Assembly (NCBI GenBank): GCA_964588495.1
Contig: CAZPPS010000024.1
Span: 1 to 32,814, forward strand
Reading direction: 5' to 3'
Source: CAVPKN01 sp964588495
GTDB lineage: Bacteria > Chlamydiota > Chlamydiia > Chlamydiales > JAAKFR01
Length of the DNA: 32,814 nucleotides
Below the pieces are notes generated by a model, which was not told where the DNA came from, ran no database searches, and saw nothing but the letters and a program-made list of their open reading frames with translations. Position numbers and translations under genes: made by a program. Positions 16,084-22,821 of this stretch are shown here, piece after piece; position 1 is the first letter of the stretch; every line of letters begins with the position of its first letter.

Positions 16084-16170
16084 AAAAACAGAAAAATTAA
16101 GGGCAATACTGAAAATGCATAAAAAGTGCCAAATTTGCTTTAAGTTGAATGATTGCAACAACAGCTAGTG

Positions 16171-16315
16171 TCAATAAATTAGTTTTGTTGATTTTATTTT
16201 GCTTAAATACAAAACTCCTTTTTTTATAGCGGAGAATTTGTTAGTGAACAAAATAAATATTTCAAAAGCATTGTTATGCATGTTGTTAATCTCAAGCACA
16301 ACTCTAACAAGCTGC
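16171..16315 (+). repeat. Promoter plus lipoprotein signal-peptide cassette, copy 1
   Basis: About 145 bp that recur at 18266-18411. Both copies start tcaataaattagttttgttg and carry TTGTTG, 17 bases, then a -10-like hexamer (TACAAA here), a GG-rich ribosome site and a 24-residue lipoprotein signal peptide ending TTLTSC. Similarity stops soon after the lipidated Cys, and the mature proteins differ entirely. Confidence 0.7.
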
Positions 16316-16939
16316 GCCAGTTATCATGGATCGGACTTCAGTGATATATCCCCAGCTTTAAAAGAAATTGAGGCACACAAGGACACTAATAGATTCGACG
16401 AGTTGGTATCTTCGGTAGATGGCGAAATTCTTTTGTTTGGATGGGGATATGAAAATGCTCAAAAATGCAATTTTGATATTTCTAACCTAACAGATTCTGA
16501 AAAACAACTTTATATTCAGAAGGGCATCCAAATTGTTACACAAAAAGCCGAAAATGAAGAACCCCTTACTGTGGAAGATAACAATCAATTGGTGACTTTT
16601 TTTTGGGAAAGTATGTTGGCCAGATATTACCATGCTAAAGACATGAAAAAATGCCTTTACTGGGCCTCTTTGGGAGCTGAAAAAGGTTGTCATGACTGTA
16701 TGTGTTTATTGTCCAGCTGTTATAGACGTGGAGATGGAGTCGTTCAAGATTTGGTGGAAGGTATAAAATGGATGTATTTATCAGCTTCACTTGGAAATGA
16801 ATTTTGCAAAAAATGGCTTGATGAAAATGGATATCCATTTATGTTTGACAAGGACATATCTTACATTTTAGAAGATGGTCGTAAGCTTGCAAATCAATGG
16901 ATGAACAAGCATCGAAAGTTTTTTATCTCAAAATCTTAG
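16244..16939 (+). CDS. Sel1-repeat lipoprotein
   Basis: 231 residues from GTG 16244, preceded by GGAG at 16231-16234; this start aligns exactly with the ATG of the related gene at 18340, whereas the longer frame would begin at TTG 16199. The signal peptide (NKINISKALLCMLLISSTTL) ends in the lipobox LTSC with Cys24, so the protein is lipid-anchored. Residues about 130-190 hold Sel1-like repeats (MKKCLYWASLGAEKGCHDCM, then CYRRGDGVVQDLVEGIKWMY, LSASLGN). These form alpha-alpha solenoids that bind other proteins and are common in effectors and surface proteins of intracellular bacteria. The last gene before the tRNA-Asn fragment, so possibly cargo of the element. Confidence 0.8.
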   Translation: MNKINISKALLCMLLISSTTLTSCASYHGSDFSDISPALKEIEAHKDTNRFDELVSSVDGEILLFGWGYENAQKCNFDISNLTDSEKQLYIQKGIQIVTQKAENEEPLTVEDNNQLVTFFWESMLARYYHAKDMKKCLYWASLGAEKGCHDCMCLLSSCYRRGDGVVQDLVEGIKWMYLSASLGNEFCKKWLDENGYPFMFDKDISYILEDGRKLANQWMNKHRKFFISKS

Positions 16940-17203
16940 CTTTCTATATAGAGGGACCATCTCGAAATTGAATTTAAGTCTATTAAGTTTTTTTCACTAT
17001 GAGTCCTGAGCTTTCCCATCGCGTTTTACGATATTATGCACGGGTTGATAAGTCCTCTTACACGCCATTCCCCACTTTTACCCCACTTCTGGGCAAAAAA
17101 TGACCAAACTCAGCAAAACGCAACCAAAATCAAATTCCATTAAACTTTTAATGTTGATGTTGTTATCATCTGCGCTTTGTTGCTGCCTGTGGGGTTGCGC
17201 AAG

Positions 17204-17247
17204 ACTGTTAATCCATTGGTCGTAGGTTCGAATCCTACACCCGGAGA
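17204..17247 (+). pseudogene. 3' fragment of tRNA-Asn (putative attachment site)
   Basis: From gactGTTAAtcc (anticodon GTT, Asn) through the variable loop, a perfect T arm (gtagg 17223-17227, loop ttcgaat, cctac 17235-17239) and the 3' acceptor strand acccgga plus discriminator G. No matching 5' acceptor strand or D arm precedes it, and the anticodon stem does not pair. Integrating elements that use tRNA genes leave such a 3' piece at the far end of the insert. The intact gene would then lie outside the window to the left. Confidence 0.6.
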
Positions 17248-17367
17248 TTTGCGCAGCAAAGCTGCGGGTGAACGAGCAAAACGGTTTGCTCGTGCTAGCG
17301 ATTCGAAGGGAGTAGCTTTGCATTTGGCAGTGAGCCCCGGCTACCGAGCCGAACCCTACACCCGGAG
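17230..17367 (+). repeat. Direct repeat of the tRNA 3' end enclosing hairpins
   Basis: The 18 bases 17230-17247 recur at 17350-17367 with one mismatch (cgaa[t/c]cctacacccggag), 120 bp apart. Between them lie hairpins: gcagc/gctgc near 17255-17267, and acgagcaaa (17273-17281) pairing perfectly with tttgctcgt (17285-17293). The arrangement fits two successive attachment-site scars, or a dispersed hairpin element inserted next to the tRNA tail. The bases 16940-17203 before it hold nothing I can name. Confidence 0.5.
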
Positions 17368-17380
17368 TCTTTAAATCACA

Positions 17381-17413
17381 GGCACTTAAGCTAAGCCCTT
17401 AAGTGCCATTTTT
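17381..17413 (+). terminator. Rho-independent terminator after the tRNA-Asn fragment
   Basis: ggcacttaag (17381-17390) pairs perfectly with cttaagtgcc (17398-17407) over 10 bp, followed by a T5 run at 17409-17413. It was probably the original tRNA-Asn terminator and moved with the tRNA 3' end. Confidence 0.75.
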
Positions 17414-17543
17414 ATTTCTGGGGGTGTTTTCCCCCACTTCCACCCCTTTAACAATAAACGACAAATTGATTTTTTCTAAAAGACCTGACAAGCTGTCCAT
17501 GCAAGTCCTATACGTAATAATAGGTTTACCAGAGGCTCATTAG

Positions 17544-18155
17544 ATGTCAGACGAAATTAACCCATTTTTAGAAAGCGCAAATGCATCCTCAAAAGAAATA
17601 GGTGCATTTTCAGAAGAACTTAACGCCTTTTTTGCCAGGATTAAGGACGATCAAGCGTTACAGGAACGGCTGTATGTGACAAATGAAATCTCTGATGTAG
17701 CCTCCATTGCAAAGGATATGGGCTTTAAGATCACTGCTAGTGATATTCTTCGCGCACAGGCTGGTAGAGTCTTAAGTTTACCTTTAGAGCAACAAGAAGT
17801 TCTAGCTCGGGGAGGTAAACCACAATCTGGTGCGCAGTGGGGACGTGATGGCGGCAAGGGATACTTAGATAGCGCAGGCTACTGGCTGATTGCATTTATT
17901 TGCTGGGGTTATACCCATTCATCCTTTGAACAACAACTTGGACCTCTACTTGCCAAGATTAAAACGGACAAAGGAGTGCAAGCTGAGCTCCTTAATGCCA
18001 AAACTTATAACGATGTAGCCCTCATGATGAATGAGCACGGCTACGAAGTTTCGGGCATCACTTTACTTCTGCATCAGGCCGAACAGATTTTAAAACTTGA
18101 TCGTGAAAAAGCTGAGAAAGTAGCCTGCGGGCAGAAAGATCACTTCTTGTCTTAA
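17544..18155 (+). CDS. Tandem Nif11-domain protein
   Basis: 203 residues with two Nif11-like domains. Domain 1 is at about 24-91 (LNAFFARIKDDQALQERLYV, then SIAKDMGFKITASDILRAQA, ending VLARGG). Domain 2 is at about 130-197 (LGPLLAKIKTDKGVQAELLN, then LMMNEHGYEVSGITLLLHQA, ending KVACG). Nif11 domains are best known as leader regions of ribosomal peptides (nitrile-hydratase-type leaders, with a Gly-Gly cleavage site) and as small proteins in nitrogen fixers. The linker of about 40 residues is rich in Gly and aromatics (SGAQWGRDGGKGYLDSAGYW). No modifying enzyme or peptidase-transporter gene is nearby, so a RiPP role is only a possibility. AGAGG lies nine bases before the ATG. Confidence 0.75.
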   Translation: MSDEINPFLESANASSKEIGAFSEELNAFFARIKDDQALQERLYVTNEISDVASIAKDMGFKITASDILRAQAGRVLSLPLEQQEVLARGGKPQSGAQWGRDGGKGYLDSAGYWLIAFICWGYTHSSFEQQLGPLLAKIKTDKGVQAELLNAKTYNDVALMMNEHGYEVSGITLLLHQAEQILKLDREKAEKVACGQKDHFLS

Positions 18156-18265
18156 TCGGAAAATCGCGCAATGATTTTCTTCAACGAATGGTGAACATTT
18201 AACGGACTGCCTAATCTTTCTAATAATAAATGATGATAAAATGTTAATTTTTTCTAATTCTATCA

Positions 18266-18411
18266 TCAATAAATTAGTTTTGTTGATTTATTTTTACTAA
18301 AACACAAAACTATTTCTTTTTGTAACAGGGAATTTGTTGATGAACAAAATAAATATTTCAAAACTATTATTAGCACTCATGCTGATTGCAAGCACGACCC
18401 TAACAAGCTGT
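18266..18411 (+). repeat. Promoter plus lipoprotein signal-peptide cassette, copy 2
   Basis: Second copy of the segment at 16171-16315, with TTGTTG, a 17-base spacer, CACAAA, the ribosome site AGGGA (18327-18331) and the signal peptide to Cys24. The spacing from repeat start to start codon is 74 bases here and 73 in copy 1. Confidence 0.7.
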
Positions 18412-18963
18412 GCCAATTACCGGGCCTCAGCGTTAAATAATCTGTCCCCCGACTTGATTGCATGTGACCAAACTATGAGTCATGATGGCGTGTTTATCAG
18501 CGCAAAAACTTTCAACAAAAACGACTGTAAAAAATATCTGGATCGAGATGTTATTGGTTATGGATACTATCCCGTTCAACTTTATATCGAGAACAACTCA
18601 GACAAGAACTATCGATTCGCCTTAAGCAGAGTCAGCCTGCCTTGTGCCAGCCCAGAAGAGGTCGCAGCAAAAGCACACACTTCAACAGTAGGGAGAGCAA
18701 CAGGATATGGAGCGGCAGCCCTGCTTATCTGGCCGTTCGTCATCCCTGCCATTGTGGATGGCGTCAAGTCAGCCAATGCCAATGCGGCACTCGATAGAGA
18801 TTTCGATGCAAAGACTGCTAAGGACCACATGATTTACCAACATTCCCACTCAAATATGTTAATGTTTGTGCCCTCCAACTCCTACCAACCAAGTTTCACA
18901 GTCACACTGATTGATCAGGAAACGAATCAAACTAAAACGTTCCGTGTGAACTCAACTAGCTAA
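18340..18963 (+). CDS. Lipoprotein of unknown function
   Basis: 207 residues from ATG 18340, eight bases after AGGGA; TTG codons at 18334 and 18337 are less likely starts. The signal peptide NKINISKLLLALMLIASTTL leads to LTSC with lipidated Cys24, nearly the same as in the Sel1 lipoprotein at 16244. The mature part includes GYGYYPVQLYIENNSDKNYR (a beta-sandwich-like strand region), a short hydrophobic segment (YGAAALLIWPFVIPAIVDGV, about 128-147) and a soluble end (YQPSFTVTLIDQETNQTKTF). I do not recognise the family. A strong terminator follows 12 bases after the stop, so this is a single-gene unit. Confidence 0.75.
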   Translation: MNKINISKLLLALMLIASTTLTSCANYRASALNNLSPDLIACDQTMSHDGVFISAKTFNKNDCKKYLDRDVIGYGYYPVQLYIENNSDKNYRFALSRVSLPCASPEEVAAKAHTSTVGRATGYGAAALLIWPFVIPAIVDGVKSANANAALDRDFDAKTAKDHMIYQHSHSNMLMFVPSNSYQPSFTVTLIDQETNQTKTFRVNSTS

Positions 18964-18975
18964 GAGTTAGAAAGG

Positions 18976-19006
18976 CCGATTGTATGAGATTCATACAATC
19001 GGTTTT
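18976..19006 (+). terminator. Rho-independent terminator after the lipoprotein gene
   Basis: ccgattgtatga (18976-18987) and tcatacaatcgg (18991-19002) pair perfectly over 12 bp with a three-base loop, followed by TTTTC. Confidence 0.85.
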
Positions 19007-19067
19007 CTACACTCAAGCACAACCCTTTAAGTCAATTATTAAGAACAATGAATTTAATGGATGTGCG

Positions 19068-19261
19068 GCTATAATAGGCTGTGTTGAAAAACTTAGGATG
19101 CTCAGATTTAGGCAGATTTGGCCTTCAATTTTTAAAGCACAAGCGAAGGAGGTAGCCCCTGCGCTACCTTCGAGCGAGTGAGCTTCAGCGTCTTTAAAAA
19201 GTGAAGGCCAAAAATGGCTGAAGATGAGCGTCATAAGTTTTTCAACACAGCCGCTATAATA
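19068..19261. mobile_element. MITE, 176 bp, with 9-bp target duplications
   Basis: The element spans 19077-19252. Its ends are a perfect 19-bp inverted repeat (ggctgtgttgaaaaactta at 19077-19095, complement at 19234-19252). Similarity between the arms continues inward (gcagatttggccttcaattt against the complement of aagtgaaggccaaaaatggc), so it can fold into a long hairpin. It is flanked by gctataata at 19068-19076 and 19253-19261, a 9-bp direct repeat. End sequence and duplication size resemble the IS903 group of the IS5 family (ends GGCTTTGTTGAA, 9-bp duplications). No transposase is encoded. Confidence 0.85.
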
Positions 19262-19401
19262 GGGAAAAACTTTTATTGGGCACTCCAGCTTATGTATTCA
19301 GCCTCTGTAGCCTCTTGCCAACTTTCACAGCTTGGTAGAGAATCACTGGGTTGGGTTTTCCTGAAACCAATACTGCCTGTCCTGGATAAAAAATGCGCAA
19401 A

Positions 19402-19851
19402 TCATCTGTCCCGGTCTGTGAAAATTTTTAGCAGGCGCTCGAATTCGCTGTTTGATTCTCTGGACGGTTTTTCGCACGTTTTAATGGTTCTGCTTTTTTT
19501 AAGAAGAGCTAGAAAGGATTCATTTGTTTTGGTGTACGCTCCTATTTGACAACAGATGGATGCCAGTTTTTTGTCAGAGGTGACCACAGTATACACTTTG
19601 GGGTTCTTCACGAAGGATAGTGCATCGAGAATATAGTTGTCGGCTGTCTGTCCTTTCGAGGTATAGATAATTTCTAGAGATCCTTTATGGATGTGATGCG
19701 GTAAATCGATTCCCTTTCCATCGAATACCAAAGTCAGAGAAAATTTGGTATCAACCAAATCATCAATAATTTGCTGTCTTGCTTCCTCAAAAGTTTCTGT
19801 TTTCGCAGACAAATGAAAAAGTAAGTTGTAGCCATCAATAAAATAGTGCAT
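19402..19851 (-). CDS. NYN-domain (YacP-like) PIN-fold ribonuclease
   Basis: 149 residues. Starts MHYFIDGYNLLFHL, the NYN motif with the first catalytic Asp (D6) and Asn9. LTLVFDGKGIDLP (about 39-51) holds the second acidic site, EIIYTSKGQTADNYILDAL the third (D71), and VYTVVTSDKKLASICCQIGA the fourth (SD at about 92). These acidic residues coordinate metal in PIN-like nucleases acting on RNA. Close to the length of YacP/Rae1-type proteins. It stands alone, with the MITE downstream. Probably a chromosomal gene rather than part of the element. Confidence 0.82.
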   Translation of the reverse strand: MHYFIDGYNLLFHLSAKTETFEEARQQIIDDLVDTKFSLTLVFDGKGIDLPHHIHKGSLEIIYTSKGQTADNYILDALSFVKNPKVYTVVTSDKKLASICCQIGAYTKTNESFLALLKKSRTIKTCEKPSRESNSEFERLLKIFTDRDR

Positions 19852-20046
19852 GCGATAAACTAGAGCTGCAAATTTTCAAAAATTTTAAACTTATTGCCTT
19901 GAGTTCTCACACAAAGACCACCCCAATAGTATAGCGCATTTCATAAATAATGCTAAGTCATCAGAATCAAAAAAAAAATTTAGTTGAAAAAAAACCTAAA
20001 GCATTCATAAACTTATAGGCAAATGCATTCACACAATGGGTATTCT

Positions 20047-20337
20047 ATGTCTAGCATTAGCAATGATCTCGCTTGCGAGAAAGCCTCTATCGAGATAGTC
20101 ACCTTTGTTTCAAAATGGGTTGCAATTTTAGCATTAGCTGTTTGTGCCGTTGCTTTGTTGATTCTTCTGGGCGATCATATACACAACCTAACTCATTTGG
20201 GTGGCGGATTAAAAGAAGCCGTGATTCAAGGATTGTGGGCAACTGCGAAATGGTCAGGTATAGTTGGTTCTAGCGCGCTTGCTGTCCTGACTACAACTGT
20301 TTGCAGCGTCATCATCAGAACTTGCAACGAAAAATAA
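20047..20337 (+). CDS. Small two-helix membrane protein, possibly Inc-like
   Basis: 96 residues from ATG 20047; an in-frame ATG at 20023 gives 104. Two hydrophobic helices: VAILALAVCAVALLILLGDH, and a second (GIVGSSALAVLTTTVCSVII) close to the C-terminus, separated by about 25 residues with HIHNLTHLGGGLKE. This fits the loose bilobed pattern of chlamydial Inc proteins, though the loop is long and there is hardly any soluble domain. Not recognised by sequence. The TAA is followed within 22 bases by the inverted end of a degenerate IS. Confidence 0.5.
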   Translation: MSSISNDLACEKASIEIVTFVSKWVAILALAVCAVALLILLGDHIHNLTHLGGGLKEAVIQGLWATAKWSGIVGSSALAVLTTTVCSVIIRTCNEK

Positions 20338-20358
20338 TCTCGGAACATGGTTATGTAT

Positions 20359-20719
20359 TGAACTTCTTGCATAACCTATTTTCGTGCCCGTGTGCGTGCC
20401 CGACCTATCTACGAGCCATTTTGATCAACATGTATACGACACGAATCAGCAGTTCGCGTCCTTCCTCCTCCATGCGTTTATATCCTGATGCTTGCACTAT
20501 ACTTAACATTGCTTGAAAAACAAACTTGGATACACCTGTTAAACGCCTGAATGCATCAGAGCGTAAATCTTTAATCTTGTAGTATTTTTGCATGAAATGC
20601 TCTTCATTTAGAAATGAGCATCACATTCTACTAAAAACTTTAGTCACATGATAGTTGATTTTTCGGGCACGGGCACGGGCACGCACACGGGCACGAAAAT
20701 AGGTTATGCAAGAAGTTCA
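20359..20719. mobile_element. Internally deleted insertion element with 44-bp perfect inverted ends
   Basis: Positions 20359-20402 and 20676-20719 are perfect inverted copies. The outer half is tgaacttcttgcataaccta, the inner half GC-rich (cgtgcccgtgtgcgtgcccg). At the right side, two extra gggcac hexamers follow inward (20664-20675). Between the arms lies a transposase N-terminus (20405-20593, minus). I see no clear target duplication. The inner GC-rich portion belongs to a repeat type found at three other places in this window. Confidence 0.65.
20405..20593 (-). pseudogene. Transposase N-terminal remnant (IS5-like)
   Basis: A 62-codon frame. The first 40 residues (MQKYYKIKDLRSDAFRRLTG, then VSKFVFQAMLSIVQAS) match the helix-turn-helix N-terminus common in IS5-type DDE transposases, where a GRP-x-KLS segment normally follows. 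Here it runs into EEEGRELLIRVVYMLIKMARR and stops; the catalytic DDE core is missing. The element is therefore dead on its own. Confidence 0.65.
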
Positions 20720-20742
20720 TTAAAGAACAAGATAGGGAAATT

Positions 20743-20804
20743 TGGCCAAGCACCTTTGGTGCCTTGGCCATGCGCTATCACTTGCGCGGAACGCGCTAGT
20801 GATA
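20743..20804. repeat. Two adjacent hairpins between the dead IS and rpsD
   Basis: tggccaagcacc (20743-20754) pairs with ggtgccttggcca (20758-20770) with one bulge. Right after, tatcacttgcgcg (20776-20788) pairs with cgcgctagtgata (20792-20804) with one mismatch. Direct repeats of atatcatgt follow. Possibly terminators or REP-like units; neither has a T-run on the rpsD side. Confidence 0.45.
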
Positions 20805-20898
20805 TCATGTATATCATGTATATCTTGTAGATCACGCTCTCAAGATATTGGCAAAACAAATCAAGGCGCCGATTTGCTAAAATAATTTATGGCAATGG

Positions 20899-20924
20899 GA
20901 GTGCGGCAAGGGATCGCCGCACTC
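20899..20924 (-). terminator. Hairpin just downstream of rpsD
   Basis: gagtgcggc (20899-20907) and gccgcactc (20916-20924) pair perfectly over 9 bp, eight bases after the rpsD stop. There is no T-run on the exit side, so it may be an RNA 3'-end stabiliser rather than a classical terminator. Confidence 0.45.
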
Positions 20925-20932
20925 TAGAAAGA

Positions 20933-21559
20933 TTAGGTTTGGTGGGCGAGGAATTCGCAGACGACTGGGATGTTGATGGGGAGGGTGAGCTGGCTCTCGA
21001 TTTGGTGGAGCTCTGGGGCCATCATCAGTTTGCCTTTGAAGTTCTCTTTGTTAAGCTCAAGATAGTCGGGGACTTGGTGAGCAGCAGCTTCCATAGAGTC
21101 TACGATTGCTTTTACTTTGCGTGATTTCTCGCGGATGGAGATTTCCATACCTGGACGGACACAGAACGATCTACGGTCTACTTTCTTGCCGTTCACGAGG
21201 ATGTGACCGTGAGAAACGAGCTGTTGGGCGCCGAAAATGGTACGTGCAAAGCGGAGGCGATAAACGATTGTGTCGAGGCGGCACTCGAGTCTTTGCATGA
21301 AAAGCTGAGCCGTATTGCCATCATGAGCAGCGGCTTCTTTGAACATCTTCACCAGCTGCTTTTCCATGAGCATGCCGTAGCAGGCTTTCAATTTTTGTTT
21401 TTCTTCAAGCTGTAGGCCGAAGTCCGATTTTTTACGGCGGCGGGCGCCATGTTGACCGGGAGGGTTTGCCTTACGCAGAAGAGGGTTGCGGGCCCTTCCG
21501 AAAACATTTGCACCGAATTTACGTGCGATACGATTTTTTGGACCTCGATAACGTGCCAT
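20933..21559 (-). CDS. rpsD: 30S ribosomal protein S4
   Basis: 208 residues, the usual bacterial length. Starts MARYRGPKNRIARKFG; residues 30-50 carry the basic KANPPGQHGARRRKKSDFG, and residues about 90-165 form the S4 RNA-binding fold (QRLECRLDTIVYRLRFARTI, then AQQLVSHGHILVNGKKVDRR). S4 nucleates 30S assembly by binding the five-way junction of 16S rRNA and often represses its own mRNA. This version lacks the N-terminal Cys4 zinc knuckle. It is a single-gene unit here, away from the main ribosomal clusters, and lies back to back with trhO, as I recall for C. trachomatis CT626/CT627. Confidence 0.97.
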   Translation of the reverse strand: MARYRGPKNRIARKFGANVFGRARNPLLRKANPPGQHGARRRKKSDFGLQLEEKQKLKACYGMLMEKQLVKMFKEAAAHDGNTAQLFMQRLECRLDTIVYRLRFARTIFGAQQLVSHGHILVNGKKVDRRSFCVRPGMEISIREKSRKVKAIVDSMEAAAHQVPDYLELNKENFKGKLMMAPELHQIESQLTLPINIPVVCEFLAHQT

Positions 21560-21662
21560 ATTTACTTCACCTTACAGGATTATTTGAGAGGAAGATCATA
21601 GCGGGGGATTTGATTTTCTACAATGGAATTATTTCGCAAAAGTCAGTATACTACTCAACATT

Positions 21663-21827
21663 ATGAATCTATCTCGGTATTTGAAAGAAATGCTTTTCGC
21701 CCCTTTTTTTGCATATTTCAAAATCGCTGCTCAGCCTACTTATCCAAGTATGTCTTTCGCAGCGGTTTTGAAATCTGCAAAAAAAATCATAAAAAATCAT
21801 ATTATTCAAATTCCGAGATAAATTCAT
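21663..21827. repeat. Long imperfect hairpin (165 bp) in the rpsD-trhO spacer
   Basis: Outer arms 21663-21685 (atgaatctatctcggtattt and onward) and 21805-21827 are inverted copies with two mismatches. Inner arms 21704-21730 and 21759-21785 (gcatatttcaaaatcgctgc against the complement of gcagcggttttgaaatctgc) pair as well. The right end runs into the trhO start codon, so the element forms the gene's whole leader. No target duplication is evident. Confidence 0.6.
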
Positions 21828-22821
21828 GGAAAACCAATACATTGCTTTAGCTTATTACCAGTTTGTCTCTTTGGAAGATCCTCATGCTGAGGTTAAAAAA
21901 CATCAGAAATTTTTTGAGGGTAAAGATTGTGTCGGACGCATTTATATCTCGGGCGAAGGGATCAATGGGCAGATGAGCGGTCAAATTGACGATGCCGAAA
22001 GCTACATGGCCTGGTTAAAGTCAGACCCCCGTTTTTCAAATATTCAATTTAAAATCCATCCTCTTAAAGAAACTGCGTTTCCCCGCATGACTGTCAAATT
22101 CCGCAAGCAGCTTGTCGCGATCGATCAAAAAATCGAGGTCAAGGATGGGGCCGAGCATGTCTCTCCCGCAGTTTGGAAAGAAATGCTGGAAAGCGGCGAG
22201 TATTTAGTCCTCGATGTGCGCAACCAATATGAGTGGGAAATTGGCCATTTTGAGGGAGCCACTTTGCCTCCACTGGCCACTTTCCGTGAATTTCCTGAAT
22301 ATGCCGAAAAGCTTAAAGAAGAAATTGATCCCAACACGAAAATCATGATGTACTGTACAGGTGGGATCCGGTGCGAGCTCTATTCGGTGTTAATGAAAGA
22401 CAAAGGCTTTTCCAATCTCTATCAGCTCGATGGGGGGGTGATCAACTACGGATTAACGGAGGGGAGCGATCACTGGAGGGGCAAATTATTTGTATTTGAT
22501 GACAGACTTGCCGTTTCGATAGACGGCAAAGAAAATGAGCCGATTGCCTCTTGTATCCACTGTCAGCTTAAAGAAGACACTTACTATAACTGCGCGAATA
22601 TGGACTGTAACGAGCTTTTTGTGTGCTGCCCGTCCTGTTTGGACGCCTATAAGGGATGCTGCTGCTTTGACTGTAAGCAAAGCCCACGTGTGCGTCTACT
22701 CGACAAGAAGATGGGTAATAAACCTTTTAGAAGGAAGCATTTATATCAGATCGCAGAGTCTTCAAAAGATCAAGAAGCTGTTTCTGCGTGCTCTGTGTCA
22801 CAACAGTCAGACCCGGCTTAA
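21826..22821 (+). CDS. trhO: tRNA uridine 5-hydroxylase TrhO (rhodanese family)
   Basis: 331 residues. The N-terminal acylphosphatase-like domain (about 1-100) includes RIYISGEGINGQMSG. The rhodanese domain (about 115-225) includes YLVLDVRNQYEWEIGHFEGA and the active loop YCTGGIRCE, with catalytic Cys177 and the second Cys183. A Cys-rich C-terminal segment (CIHC, CANMDC, CCPSC, CCCFDC) probably binds metal. TrhO makes 5-hydroxyuridine at wobble position 34 of some tRNAs using oxygen. The gene is divergent from rpsD, and its leader is occupied by a long hairpin element. Its last 95 bases overlap the end of the convergent gene on the other strand, at the less conserved C-terminal tail. Confidence 0.93.
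   Translation: MENQYIALAYYQFVSLEDPHAEVKKHQKFFEGKDCVGRIYISGEGINGQMSGQIDDAESYMAWLKSDPRFSNIQFKIHPLKETAFPRMTVKFRKQLVAIDQKIEVKDGAEHVSPAVWKEMLESGEYLVLDVRNQYEWEIGHFEGATLPPLATFREFPEYAEKLKEEIDPNTKIMMYCTGGIRCELYSVLMKDKGFSNLYQLDGGVINYGLTEGSDHWRGKLFVFDDRLAVSIDGKENEPIASCIHCQLKEDTYYNCANMDCNELFVCCPSCLDAYKGCCCFDCKQSPRVRLLDKKMGNKPFRRKHLYQIAESSKDQEAVSACSVSQQSDPA

Noticed and set aside
17175..17247. Complete tRNA-Asn gene
   Set aside because: No 5' acceptor strand pairs with acccgga, there is no D arm, and the anticodon stem has mismatches; only the 3' part is preserved.
17177..17374. 65-residue plus-strand open frame across the tRNA-Asn fragment and hairpins
   Set aside because: It translates tRNA sequence (VVGSNPTPG) and hairpin repeats; such frames are typical artefacts of tRNA-flanking DNA.
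20023..20046. Earlier start for the small membrane protein
   Set aside because: Both starts are possible; the later ATG was kept because the first residues add no recognisable feature and neither ribosome site is strong.
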